Of a stretch of DNA of 64,000 nucleotides, positions 1-9,611 are shown piece after piece. Position numbers and translations under genes: made by a program. Each line of letters starts with the position of its first letter. Position 1 is the stretch's first letter. This DNA comes from Xanthostigma xanthostigma. Taxonomy: Eukaryota; Arthropoda; Insecta; Raphidioptera; Raphidiidae. Under the pieces are notes generated by a model, which worked only from the letters and a program-made list of their open reading frames with translations, ran no database searches and was not told where the DNA came from. The stretch spans positions 11,222,001 through 11,286,000 of the forward strand of contig OY754468.1 of assembly GCA_963575645.1 (NCBI GenBank), written 5' to 3'.

Positions 1-384
1 ACGGATGGACAGCCAGTTTGATGGACGGACACGTCGCCAAAACGCCACTCTTGTTTACACCGTGCACCTCAACAATACGTTTCTCTCGTATCTCGACGCT
101 CGTCCGCCGCCGACGTCACCCTCGCTCCCCTCCCCGCCCCTTTCCGGCCGATGCATCGGTTATTCGTTACAGGATAGGGTACAAATTATTAATTGTCGAT
201 ACGTTCTAAATAAAGCTATAACGGTAATTAATTATTAAAAATCGTTCCATTTAAAATGCAACATACACCGGGAACGATGAGAACCGCATTTCCGTAGCTA
301 CCACATAAACAAAATCCACTTAGGTATATGTTCTAATCTAACACAACCTGCGCAGCTCGTCTGACAAGGGTTGCAGCTACTATA
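1..384. other. Left-edge sequence, no gene seen
   Basis: The first 150 bases are pyrimidine-rich and more GC-rich than the rest of the window, then composition drops to AT-rich. Short open frames exist on the plus strand but show no motif, low-complexity proline/serine translations and no splice context that I can support. I see no repeat ends here. Confidence 0.5.
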
Positions 385-386
385 TA

Positions 387-874
387 CAGAGTGATTTTTA
401 AGTTGATTCTCTTTTCTTTAACAGCATGTAGAAATCAAATAGACGAACAAATATTTTATCAAAACTCGAAAATAAGAGATAAATAGCTGTTCAAAGTTTA
501 AGTAATTTTTTTAAATTTTATTTCATTAATTCAAAAGCCCGGTTAACACACGCGCAGAAATGATAGCTCGAATCGGAAATGCATCCCGAATAATTCGCGG
601 AAGACCCTCATCGCCTCTACAAGCATGGCTACGACGCAGGCATCTTTGTGTCCAACAAAACGGGGACAACTTCGAAGAATGTCTGTGAACACTCGATGAC
701 GTAACATTTACATAGTGACATAACATAACGGCTGATAACGCCAGGACCGACCTCAAAACTTGATAAAGTTTAATAAAACTTTGAAAGCCTGTTTCTTTTA
801 ATTTTGTTTCTCTCTTATTTTTGAGTTTTGAAAAAAAAGTTACTTGAAATATGTTTAAAAAAATAATCAACCTG
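387..874 (+). mobile_element. Deleted Tc1/mariner-like transposon copy 1 with transposase C-terminal remnant
   Basis: The element begins CAG and ends CTG and is flanked by TA on both sides, as expected for the IS630-Tc1-mariner superfamily. Its ends share a terminal inverted repeat with the second copy at 2162-2658, containing the words ACAGCGTGTAGAAAT and AGACGAACAAATATTT. The right TIR of this copy has lost about a dozen bases. The interior is far too short for a transposase and keeps only its last ~50 codons (542-688). Superfamily assignment is inference from TA flanks and the C-terminal signature; the exact family is not known to me. Confidence 0.7.
542..688 (+). pseudogene. Transposase C-terminal fragment (48 codons, in frame to stop)
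   Basis: An open frame of 48 codons ending in TGA reads VNTRAEMIARIG at its start and LRRRHLCVQQNGDNFEECL at its end. The arginine-rich stretch followed by an NG..FE tail resembles the C-terminal end of many insect Tc1/mariner-type transposases. The opposite-oriented copy at 2351-2509 encodes the same tail with substitutions and no stop, so this was coding sequence in the parent element. The catalytic domain is absent, so it cannot be an active transposase. Confidence 0.65.
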
Positions 875-876
875 TA

Positions 877-1335
877 TAATTCTTAATACTATGGCCACGT
901 GAAGTTACATGGCAGTGCGGGAGACGAATCAAAAGTTGAGACTAAATAGGATCAAATGGTTTATGGAGGGTCTCTGAGACCCTTCCAGATCATAGGTATG
1001 TGTCGGTTAATAGTTGCGTTATCCTATTGCATGTAGATATGAATTCCAATACGATACATATAGTTATAAAGCCCTTGACACATAACCGCAACGCCTCCGC
1101 CTGTCCTAAACTACACATTACAACACGGCGCGGCGCAATGCGATGCTATGTTGCGTCCCGTCTCGTCCCACTGGACACGAGAGTGTGTATTCCGAATTCT
1201 CTGTGTAGCTGCGTACATGTTTAAGCGAATATGCCAATTGTCGAAGGGATGCGCATTAATCGAATATTCTAGTACGTTTATCAACATCGACGAGTCATAA
1301 GTTATTTGTCACCGCAGCTTTGAATTTGGTATTTG
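877..1335. other. Unassigned spacer
   Basis: About 460 bases between two mobile elements. A 74-codon plus-strand frame (1000-1224) has no recognisable motif. Nothing else is supported. Confidence 0.4.
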
Positions 1336-1746
1336 ACAAGCGGGGTGGCGTAGCGGTGAGAGCACTAGACTCGCATTCGAGAGGTACCGGGTTCGAATCC
1401 CGGCGGAGGCAGATGTGGCTAGGAGTTTCTCCCACTGCCTCTCGCCAAGAAACGGTAATTCCTGTACCGGCCATCTTGATGAGGTTTTTCATGGTTTCCC
1501 TCAACAATTCCAGATAAATATCGAGATGGTTCCTTATTCAAGGCCATGGCCGATAACCTGTGCTCAAAATTTGCCTACCTTATCCCAATGTCCTAAAATT
1601 CCTTCATTCGCTCATTGCTATTAATTAAGTTGAAGTTTAAAAACTGTAGAAAATAACAGGAAGTGTGGTAGAAAAAAATAGTAATGGTGCGAATGGCGTC
1701 TGTTATGACATAAAATCGAGAAACGGACGTTAAACGCATTATTATT
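1336..1746 (+). mobile_element. tRNA-derived SINE, full-length-looking copy
   Basis: The head is tRNA-like, with an A-box-like GTGGCGTAGCGGTGAGAG and a B box GGTTCGAATCC at about 1390-1400. A tRNA-unrelated body follows, containing CATGGTTTCCCTCAA, GATGGTTCCTTATT and GGCCATGGCCGA, and the 3' end reads GGACGTTAAACGC then an ATT-rich tail. Body words of this kind recur in SINEs I have seen in several arthropods (memory). Near-matching flanks (GAATTTGGTATTTGA at 1322-1335 and a related GATATTTGGTATATTTGA at 1747-1764) look like a decayed target-site duplication. A second copy lies at 28850-29228. Transcription would be by RNA polymerase III if intact. Confidence 0.8.
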
Positions 1747-1764
1747 GATATTTGGTATATTTGA

Positions 1765-2161
1765 ATTGAAATGTTGAGACTTAAACGAACTGTTCTTAAA
1801 TAACCAGCAGAGCTGTTTTCGGAACATGCGAGGCCCTAAGTCGAAAAAAGCTTGGAGCCCACATTAAGGAATTTAATTAGTCATAAAAAAATGTTTCATA
1901 TTGTTTTCATACTTATGTTCAATAAAATTCATCAAACATATTTTTTGATTGTTTATGTACTGTTTGTTACAATTATTTATTTCTCTCCATTCAATTTTGC
2001 ATAGGTCTTGAATGTTAGAGGGAGCCTAATGTCAGGGGGCCCTTGGGCCCGAGCCCGGCCGGCCCACACCTCAAGACGGTCCTGTTGATCAGTGGTACTT
2101 GGCCTATTTTTTTAAAATTATTTTTCAGTCATTGCTGCTATACATATTTCTTTTGGATATA
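1765..2161. other. Spacer with a possible hAT right end
   Basis: AT-rich sequence followed at 2030-2085 by a GC-rich stretch (GGGCCCTTGGGCCC then CAAGACGGTCCTG) of the kind found at hAT termini. No matching left end or 8-bp duplication was found, so no element is called. Confidence 0.3.
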
Positions 2162-2658
2162 CAGTGATTTTTAAGTTGATTATTTTTTTAACAGCGTGTA
2201 GAAATAGACGAACAAATATTTCAAGTAACTTTTTTATCAAAACTTAAAAATGAGGAACGAGCTTTCAAAGTTTTATTAAATTTTATTAAAATATGAGGTC
2301 GGTTCTGGCGTTATGTTATGTCACTATGGAAATATGTCATTACCAAGTATTCACAAAAATTGTTCGAAGTTGTGCCCGTTTTGTTGGACACAAAGATGCG
2401 TGCGTCGTAGCAATGCTTCTGTACATGCTTGTAGTAGCGATAAGGGCCTTCCACTAATTATTTGAGATGCATTTCCGATTCGTGTTATCATTTCTTTGCG
2501 TGTGTTAACCGGGTTTTTGAATTAATTAAATAAAATTTAAAAAACGACCGTTTGTCTCTTATTTTTGAGTTTTATAAAAAAAGATACTTAAAATATTTGT
2601 TCGTCTATTTGATTTCTACACGCTGTTAAAAAAGGAGAATCAACTTAAAAATCACCTG
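2162..2658 (-). mobile_element. Deleted Tc1/mariner-like transposon copy 2 (opposite orientation)
   Basis: Same family as 387-874 but inverted. TIRs of roughly 100 bp are well kept here: both ends run CAG(G)TGATTTTTAAGTTGAT from the edge, and the copy is flanked by TA at 2160-2161 and 2659-2660. The interior keeps a transposase C-terminal frame on the minus strand (2509 down to 2351). Copy 2 is close to a complete deletion derivative and serves as reference for the damaged copy 1. Confidence 0.75.
2351..2509 (-). pseudogene. Transposase C-terminal fragment (52 codons, in frame to stop)
   Basis: The minus strand reads VNTRKEMITRIGNASQI at its start and LLRRTHLCVQQNGHNFEQFL at its end, then TGA. 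It aligns with 542-688 with a four-residue length difference in the middle and many substitutions but no stop. The tail resembles Tc1/mariner-type transposase C-termini. It lacks any catalytic region. Confidence 0.65.
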
Positions 2659-3143
2659 TATTGTATGCAAATTTGTAAGTTTTTTTATAGGCGTTTTTAG
2701 TACACGAACTCCGCTTTATATCTAATAATCAAAGACATGCGATTTTTCCGTACCATTCTTGTGTATTATAGGCACCTAAATTACCGTCTACATATCATTT
2801 GTACTTACAATGTTTGTGCATAATAATATGTAGGTACCCTATACAGTTAATAAAAGTTTTTGTCTACTCAAGGCTCACTAAGACTGTAAGTTCGAGAAGT
2901 TCTGAGCGAGGATCTACAAAGCTCTGCATTTTATGCACCGAAGAATGAAATTTACAACTGAAATCCAATAAACCGCACATACTACAATCGTTTAATTACA
3001 GGGCTTATCGTTGAATCTGTCATATCGTCTTTTAATTAAATAAATCTTCTTACAAAGTATTTTCAACGTCGAATCTGAAAAGAAATTAAATGTTCTTAAA
3101 CATTAATGGCCATATTCACCGAACCTAAGTAGTTATTTATTCG

Positions 3144-3434
3144 ATAAATAAAATTATCGACCAATTTTTCAGACAATATATTAACAAAAAATATAATTAA
3201 TGCATTAACGTTTCGATCCGGATTGGGATCTTCTTCAGAACGGATCTAAAAAATATAAAAAATAATTAATATTTAATTTCTAATTTGCTTTATATAAAAT
3301 TCGCTTTATATTTTTTAGATCCGTTCTGAAGAAGATCGATTAATTATATTTTTTGTTAATATACCTATTGTCTAAAAAATTGGTCGAAATTTTATTTATT
3401 GAAGAGTTCTAAACAGACGTTAATCAAAGATTTG
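3144..3434. mobile_element. Foldback element PLE-like copy A with 13-bp target duplication
   Basis: Two arms of about 100 bp face each other (around 3155-3260 and 3305-3400), both containing GACCAATTTTTCAGAC or its complement; the right side ends in the one-sided tail GACGTTAATCAAAG. The insertion is bracketed by an exact 13-bp duplication, AGTTATTTATTCG, at 3131-3143 and 3435-3447. Related copies lie at 6617-6836, 32098-32215, 58733-58925 and a stump at 21674-21742. The mixture of inverted arms, a unique tail and a 13-bp duplication fits Penelope-like elements better than a cut-and-paste transposon, but no reverse transcriptase is present, so the class is inference. Confidence 0.6.
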
Positions 3435-3539
3435 AGTTATTTATTCGGTTCATTTGTTCTTCAGGTAGCTATTCCTCCGAATAAATAGCGATAATTCAAT
3501 TCACCAAATATAATTATATATGCTGCAGGTTATAAATCT

Positions 3540-3965
3540 ATTCTGTCTTACATCGAGGGTATAACTATTCGCCTGATAAAATAATAATGGCCGTCACATA
3601 GATCATAATACCTAACCTATAAACTTTGAGTATTATATCAACAGTTTGCTCTTGTGAATTTATTTATGTGTTGTTCATTAGCCTTTTGTGAAGTGTATAG
3701 TTGTAAAACATTAAAGTTAGTGGAAGTTTTGTGTGCAATTGGGCTAGGATAAAACAGTATTGTTTTGTGAAACTTTCTTTTTGACGTTTACACTAACGCC
3801 ATCGGTCGGATTTTTGGATGAAACGTCATAATATTCAACAAAAAGAGCAAAGAGTATAGTGCAGTGTATATTTAATATTTAACTAATTTTTCTACCTGAT
3901 ATTTTGCTTGGAGAATTTTATTCTAACGAATAAAGTTCCAAGATTAGTAACTTCTATCTGATGGT
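3540..3965. mobile_element. MITE family Z, partial copy
   Basis: Shares long stretches with 11725-12233, including CAATTGG, GACGTTTACACTAACGC, ATCGGTCGGATTTTTG and GAGTATAGTGCAGTG, in the same order. The right terminal arm (TTCCAAGATTAGTAACTTCTATCT) is present; the left terminus is blurred and a possible left end (GGCCATATTCACCGAACC at about 3109) lies beyond foldback copy A. Confidence 0.6.
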
Positions 3966-4486
3966 CATAAGGTATTTAAAACTTGCACCTTGCACTGTAC
4001 TGTTGTTACCGCTGTATTTCATACTGATGGTGTATTAGATAGTTACTGTTGCTGAAATAATTGGGATTGCCTATAGTTGCAGAGGCAAGACAAACAATGT
4101 TGGCAATCCGAGTTATCGCCGAACCATTGCAATGTGCACAAACCGGCTTACCTTTCCCATACATAGATAAATAGGTGTAGTATATCCCGTATCATATACA
4201 CGTGATGTGATCTATGCACCACGTAAAACACAGTAACTAGTCTACCGTACTATCATTACCATATAATATCTGCAATGCAGGATTTGCCCTCTTTAACCTC
4301 ACCAACTTTTATATACAGTCAAACCTGAGTGAGTGAGAACTGGGTAAGCGAGAAAACTCTCTAATGGCCATATTCATCAAACACTATTAAAATAGCTTTA
4401 TACTTCACAAAGATAAGTCCATTTACACTATAATATTCAGGTTTGCATCATTCTCTTATAATAAAATGCAAACGGCATATATAGCA

Positions 4487-5195
4487 CTAGCGGTCCCGCC
4501 AAGTTTCACCCGGGTGCAAAAGAACGAATGGGGAAGAAAGGGACATGAGTACACACATTCATCTTAGTTTACCGAGATGAATGTTATGTCCAAACTTCAT
4601 AATTATCGACGTTACCGTTCAAAAGTGTTTGTCGTTTAAAAACAGTATTTATAATTTTTTTAAGTAATAATTTTTTTTAATATAATAAATATTTAATTGA
4701 AAACACTATAGGAAAATTATTTTTATATAGGCGCCTATAATTGTAACAGTTTTCAAATGAGCTATTAATTAAATTTATTTAATTTTAATTAGTCGTAATA
4801 AAACTTTAAAAAATTGAAATGTAAGCCTTAGAAGAAAGCAATGTAGAATACAAAAAAAATAAAAATATATTCGCCGACGTGGGGCTTGAACTCGAGACCC
4901 TGGCATTAAGAATCTTACACTCTACCGACTGAGCTATCCGACCTTGTGACCGTCACGCGCTAATATTGCTATATTAAGTTACGGCATTTCACCTGATAAT
5001 ATTTGTCGGACGATCTAATTTTGAGATACATTTTTCATTCCGCTCCAATTAGTCGTAGCGTGATATTATATAGCCTATATCCTCGATAAATGGGCTATCC
5101 AACAAAAACATTTTTTTTCAATTCGAACCAGTAATTTCTGAGATTAGCACGTTCAAACAAACAAACAAACTCTTCACTTTATATATTAATATAGA
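4487..5195 (-). mobile_element. Helitron-like element H1 carrying a tRNA-Lys body
   Basis: Read on the minus strand the copy starts TCTATATTAATATATAAAG and ends CGGGACCGCTAG, sitting between A and T without a target duplication, which is the Helitron signature (5' TC, 3' CTAG, A|T site). Seven related copies in the window share the boundaries where these are preserved. A tRNA-Lys-like segment (4872-4943) sits in the middle with the same flanking words as in copy H4. No Rep/helicase coding is present, so it would be non-autonomous. Helitron class is inference from ends and insertion site. Confidence 0.6.
4872..4943 (-). tRNA. tRNA-Lys(CTT)-like sequence inside a Helitron-like element
   Basis: On the minus strand the sequence runs GATAGCTCAGTCGGTAGAGT, an anticodon loop TTCTTAA (anticodon CTT) and GAGTTCAAGCC as the T arm. 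This is clearly derived from a lysine tRNA. The anticodon stem is mispaired and other arms have substitutions, so I take it as a mobile pseudo-tRNA rather than a working gene. Confidence 0.6.
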
Positions 5196-5750
5196 TTTTA
5201 ACGAAATGACTCTAAAACCGGGTCTCTTCTGCCAAATTATTGTATTATTCGAAAATGTGCATTAATTTTCGGCCTTCGCCGAACCATGACTGTAAACTAT
5301 TGGTAAGCAAATAAAGTGTATACTTGAAGCAAATGTGAACGAGGTGTAGATGGAAAGGCCATTTGAACGAAAACTGTTTTATGGTTAAAATAAAAGCTTT
5401 ACAAGTGAAACGTCTGAAAGACAGAGAAGGAGAGGAGAACGAGCGTGCGAGTGAGACGGGCGTATAGGGAAACGGGGCTTGAGATGAGAAGCACAACGCA
5501 GACTGAGAATCAAGAAGTGTAAAATTGCTGATGCCATTTCTATGATAACACCCATGCATGTGTGCGCTCACACCCACACCGAAGTATATAATATTATATT
5601 ATATATTGCATACACATTTTATACAGCGTGTTCCGTCAGTGATCCAGGAAACACCGAACATTAGATTGTCGAGCGTCTAAATTAAAGATTAGTTATAATC
5701 CTTAGTTATTGACACGTCACTTTTGTTATTCCCCATTTTTATTTCAATTC
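5196..5750. other. Spacer, no gene supported
   Basis: A 110-codon minus-strand frame (5245-5577) is the longest here but is serine/phenylalanine-rich without domain signatures. A short GTGTTCCGTCAGTGATCC word at 5629 may be a repeat end. Confidence 0.4.
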
Positions 5751-6010
5751 CAAGGGCGTAGATAAGGGGGTAATTCCTCCCCCCAGGATCATAATAATAA
5801 AAAAATAAAACTGAAAATAATGCGAATACCTAGCTAAAAAATAAAATTTAGAAATACTTCTTGAAAAAAAAAATGTAATATTGGTTTGGGAATTAATATT
5901 TTGCTTGACACCTTCCTTCGTGAGTATTCTTGTGCGATATTAATAAAACTTAAAAAAAATATTGATTTTATACATTGTCCCCCAAAGAAAACAAAATATC
6001 TACGCTCTTG
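5751..6010. mobile_element. hAT-type MITE with 8-bp duplication (TTCAATTC/TCCAATTC)
   Basis: Ends are CAAGGGCGTAGATA and its complement TATCTACGCTCTTG (one mismatch). The 8 bases before (5743-5750) and after (6011-6018) agree at seven of eight positions. This length of duplication is diagnostic of hAT transposons. Solitary right ends of the same family occur at about 31678 and 41155. Confidence 0.8.
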
Positions 6011-6105
6011 TCCAATTCTATTAAAGTCTTTTTTGATATTTAGCCTGAACTCAAATTAATCACAATGTTTTCAAATATAGTTTAAAAGCTCTATCTAAAA
6101 TTACC

Positions 6106-6908
6106 AAGAACCCAGACCCGCCAGAATTACGTCATTTCAGTACTGCTAAGATTTCATCAGTAAATGTACAATATTTAGTTAAAAACGTATGCCAATTTGC
6201 TAGCTTGAAAGCGGGGGCCTTTTAGAGATAACAGCTTCTAAAGGTACATAAAACACGTGCTTACCTATGTGCGCAATGGTACTATGGATGCATATATGAG
6301 TGCGAGTGAGAGCATTAGATGATTTTTTTCATTGACAGCTTCATAAAATGTAGGTTGTTTATTTGTTTCCATGAAAATTTTTTCTCATAAACCATTAACC
6401 AGTCTGTGTGTGTGTGTATTAACAAATAAAAACCTCATGAAGCTGTCAAAAAAGATCATCTAGTGCTCTCACTCGCACTCATATGCTTGGATAACACCAT
6501 TGCGTACGTAGGTAAGCACGTGTGTTATGTAACTTAAGAACCAGTTATCTCTAAAAGGGCCCCCGCTTCCAAGCTAGCAAATTGGCATAGATACGTTCTA
6601 AATTAAATATTGTATACAATAAACAAAATTATCGACCAATTTTTCAGACAATATATTAACAAAATATATAATTAATACATTGACGTTTCGGTCCGGATTT
6701 TTTAGATCAGTTCTGAAGAAGCTCTAAATCCGGACGTCAATGTATTAATTATATATTTTGTTAATATATTGTCTGAAAAATTGGTCGATAATTTTGTTTA
6801 TTGAAGAGTTCTATAATCAGACGTTAATCAAAAATTTAAATATTGTATATTTATTGATAAAATCTTAGCACTGCTGAAATGACGTAGGTCTGGCGGGTTT
6901 GGGATCTT
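6106..6908. repeat. Large imperfect palindrome (about 240-bp arms) split by an insertion
   Basis: The left arm (about 6106-6340) and right arm (about 6435-6906) are reverse complements: ACCCAGACCCGCCAG pairs with CTGGCGGGTTTGGG, and GCTAGCTTG..GCGGGGGCC pairs with GGGCCCCCGCTTCCAAGC. The right arm is interrupted by foldback copy B (6617-6836). The centre is an AT-rich loop with a short GT run. It is probably a MITE of the long-TIR type; no duplication at its edges was identified. Confidence 0.75.
6617..6836. mobile_element. Foldback element PLE-like copy B with 13-bp target duplication
   Basis: Same family as 3144-3434: arms with CAATTTTTCAGACAATATA and the one-sided tail GACGTTAATCAAA. It lies inside the right arm of the palindrome, bounded by TAAATATTGTATA at 6604-6616 and 6837-6849, an exact 13-bp duplication. 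The uninterrupted left arm shows the empty site, which confirms the boundaries. Two independent 13-bp duplications indicate a fixed cleavage offset for this family. Confidence 0.7.
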
Positions 6909-7407
6909 AGTCTATAAGCAAATGGACCGCTCCACATGCGGATATTCCAATTTAACATTTTGCCACGATCACTTTTGGGACACACTGTACTGTTCTATGT
7001 AATACGCGTAGATATGTACCAACTGGCATACAAAGAATATAAACGATTTTATGTGATTCTTTTTTTTTTTTTGGGTCAGAACGGTTCACCTTAACCTTTC
7101 GCCATTCCGCTCCTTTTCTTTAATAGCGAAATATCTACTGTGGTATAATACATATCTATATAATACACGTACAACAATAAAACGATAAGGTTGTTGGATT
7201 GTTTGTTGAATGTTGACTGTCTGTGAAAAAATATGTACCTATTCATAAATGGCGTTGCATTTTTTTTAACTCTGAACTTGTGGAGCTTATTGTAGTTTTT
7301 ATTGATACTGTAACAAAACTGTTCTAGTCCGTGGTGGCAATTATTTATTTACAATAATAAGTGTTTAACAAAACACACAAACGAAAGCATACTTCTTCAA
7401 CTTCTTC

Positions 7408-7622
7408 ATGTCATCAAAAGGTATTAAAATTACTATTTTTCTTGAAAAACGGCTTGATTTTTACTAAAAACTGCATAAATGTGTCTATATGTTACTCGTT
7501 TAAAATTATACTCAGTATATAATTTTAAACAAGTACCTAACATAGACACATTTATACAGTTTTTAGTAAAAATCAAGTCGTTTTTCAAGAAAAATAGTAA
7601 TTTTAATACCTTTTGATGACAT
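7408..7622. mobile_element. Hairpin element, ~103-bp arms
   Basis: Near-perfect inverted arms ATGTCATCAAAAGG... and ...CCTTTTGATGACAT meet around 7508-7512 with almost no loop. Just downstream (7688-7720) is a motif CGAAGATGGC..GCCAAAACGTC with the layout of a decayed hammerhead-type core, also seen near the other foldback elements. Confidence 0.7.
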
Positions 7623-8257
7623 TTTATATTTTAATTTATTTTATACATAACAACAATACTGAGAAAACAGACAGCATTTATTCCCCGAAGATGGCATAAA
7701 GATTGCCAAAACGTCAGACAATAAAATGCAATAAAAACCTTCAGTATTTTCTTTGTTTCATCGATCGTATGCCACCAGGATTCTTCCTTTTTAATCTACC
7801 AACAGAAATAATAACGTTAACGTTACGATCTAAACATATTAATTAATTATTAGTTGGTGCTCGGGTGAAGCCGGACTGCAGGGGACCTGGGGACGTCTAG
7901 TGTTAAATAAATTAAAAATGGATACCGACTTGTCCGCAGCGTTTTATACTAATACTCTAAATTTGAATGTTTTTTAATATCTTAAAATTAAATAAACTAC
8001 CTTGGAAATATAAAAGTGGTACAAATACATTCTTATAAACAATAAACTTTTTATAATATGGCAACCCATAAAACTAGTTATTGAGGCTCAGCAGTGTTTG
8101 GCATTTTACATACAATGTGTCTTATTTTCGATGGGATTGTAGGTTAACTCCGGCAGAAAATATATTACAAATGTATTTTTCGCATTTTACTGACATAATA
8201 TAGGTACTACTACCACACCGATACGAAGAAAAAAATAGAAAATATTAATTACAAAAA
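7623..8257. other. Spacer, no gene supported
   Basis: AT-rich. A short stretch at 7853-7895 (GGTGCTCGGGTGAAGCCGGACTGCAGG) resembles a Helitron 3' end but lacks the terminal CTAG. No other structure seen. Confidence 0.35.
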
Positions 8258-8560
8258 AATGAGTACGCACGTTCACCTTAGTTTACCGACATAAATGTTG
8301 TGTCCAAATTTCATGATGATCGGAGTTACCGTTCAAAAGTTTTTGTTGGACGGACAAATTTTGAGTTACATTTTGCAACATTTTTCATGATTGCTCCGCT
8401 CCTATTGGTCGTAGCGTGATATTATATAGCCTATAGCCTTCCTCAATAAATGGACTATCCAACAAATAAAAAAATGTTCAATTCGAACTAGTAGTTCCTG
8501 AGATTAGCACGTTCAACCAAACAAACGAACAAACTTTTCAGCTTTATATATTAGTATAGA
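8258..8560 (-). mobile_element. Helitron-like element H2, truncated
   Basis: Matches H1/H4 through TTTACCGACATAAATGTTGTG, CATGATGATCGGAGTTACC and the end TATATTAGTATAGA. The 3' end with CTAG is missing, and the tRNA-Lys segment is absent, so this is the plain version of the family. Confidence 0.6.
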
Positions 8561-8606
8561 TATAGATTAATAATATATATTAGATATCGTGTCCATCGAG
8601 ATAATC

Positions 8607-8746
8607 ATTAATAATAAAAATCGCAGGATTGTGGAAAAAAAGTTATTTATTTAGTGTACGAAAAAAAAAGTCTAAATCTATAGACGTAACGTTGTACACT
8701 AAATAAATAACTTTTTGTCCACAATCCTGCGATTTTTATTAATAAT
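8607..8746. repeat. Hairpin, ~58-bp arms
   Basis: Arms ATCGCAGGATTGTGG and CCACAATCCTGCGAT with TTATTTATTTAGTGTAC inside pair almost without mismatch around a ~22-base loop. The right arm abuts the (TAA)n tail of the LINE at 8750. Confidence 0.7.
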
Positions 8747-8749
8747 AAT

Positions 8750-9187
8750 AGTAATAATAATAATAACACTCTTTATTTTATCTAATTTTACATTATGTAA
8801 AATTTGCTCAACTTGCGAGCATAAAACATGTCAGAAAACAATAATTAGCAATAATTAATAAATTAATTAATAATTAAATGTTGAAATAAATGCATAACAA
8901 TCGTCCAAAGTGTATGGTGCTAGATTTATCAATTCCTGTTTTAATTTATCTTTCAGTCTACTATTATTTAATTTTACTAAAGCATTAGGCAGTGTGTTAT
9001 AAATGTTTGCTATTGTATTATTTAAACCGCTATTGACAGCCTCCAAATTGGTCTGAAATTTTTCAATATTATTTTTGTTCCGTGTAGGGTAATTATGTAT
9101 ATGACTTCGGTTAGTAAACAGATCTGTATTTTTTCTGTAAAACATTACGCATTCTAGAATGAAGATACTGGTTACAATACGAATCAT
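8750..9187 (-). mobile_element. LINE 3' end: reverse-transcriptase C-terminal tail and 3' UTR
   Basis: A 106-residue minus-strand frame contains SIFILECVMFYRKN, then HNYPTRNKNNI, then IYNTLPNALVKLNNSRLKDKLKQEL. This order (YILE..YY.KN, H.Y.TRNK..I, F..LP..I, FK..LK) is the well-known C-terminal end of insect CR1/Jockey-group LINE reverse transcriptases. The stop is followed by a short AT-rich UTR ending in AATAAAGAGTG and a (TTA)n tail. The 5' part, including the catalytic FADD region, is missing, as usual for a 5'-truncated LINE. The exact clade is not settled. Confidence 0.75.
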
Positions 9188-9610
9188 TGCACCTTTACGG
9201 GGACCCCTTAGGATATACTTATTATTTTTTCAATTATAAAATTGTGATATTTTATGCAATACCAAATTATGTAAATTTGAAAAAATAAATCTTATTTCTA
9301 TTTCTATTTAAAATATATTAAACCCATGTAGTCCGGCTGAAAAAAGACACCCTGTATAGAAGAAGTGTATGTGTTAGCAAACGAGGAGCACGCTAATGTA
9401 GTATAGAGACTAATAATCAAGTTTTTAGGGCAGTAGTGTTGGAGCTGTAGTCGGGGCAGTTGGATCGCGTGCTCGAACCGCCATACGGCAGGTTACCGTG
9501 CAAGACCACCGCCTGTCACCGTATTAATGCCTTACGCTAACTCTCTGTACTGCACACTCGCTCTAAATACAGCCGGTCCACTGAAAAAAACACACTCCGT
9601 GGTGTCATAT
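9188..9610. other. Spacer with a second possible retroelement 3' tail
   Basis: TTTGAAAAAATAAATCTTATTTC then a short TATTTC-type run at 9280-9308 looks like a LINE 3' terminus on the plus strand. A mariner-type end (ACCCTGTATAG) occurs at 9350. The rest is unassigned. Confidence 0.3.
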
Positions 9611-9611
9611 T

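Noticed and set aside
526-870. 114-codon minus-strand frame
   Set aside because: It is the antisense shadow of the transposase remnant on the plus strand, whose frame matches copy 2.
4872-4943. Functional tRNA-Lys gene
   Set aside because: Anticodon stem is mispaired and the segment moves with a Helitron-like element.
5245-5577. 110-codon minus-strand frame
   Set aside because: Long for this window but with no domain, no repeat copy and a biased Ser/Phe content; chance is the simplest reading.
8607-8746. microRNA precursor
   Set aside because: Arms are perfectly paired over ~58 bp without the usual bulges and abut a LINE tail; a repeat-derived hairpin is more likely.
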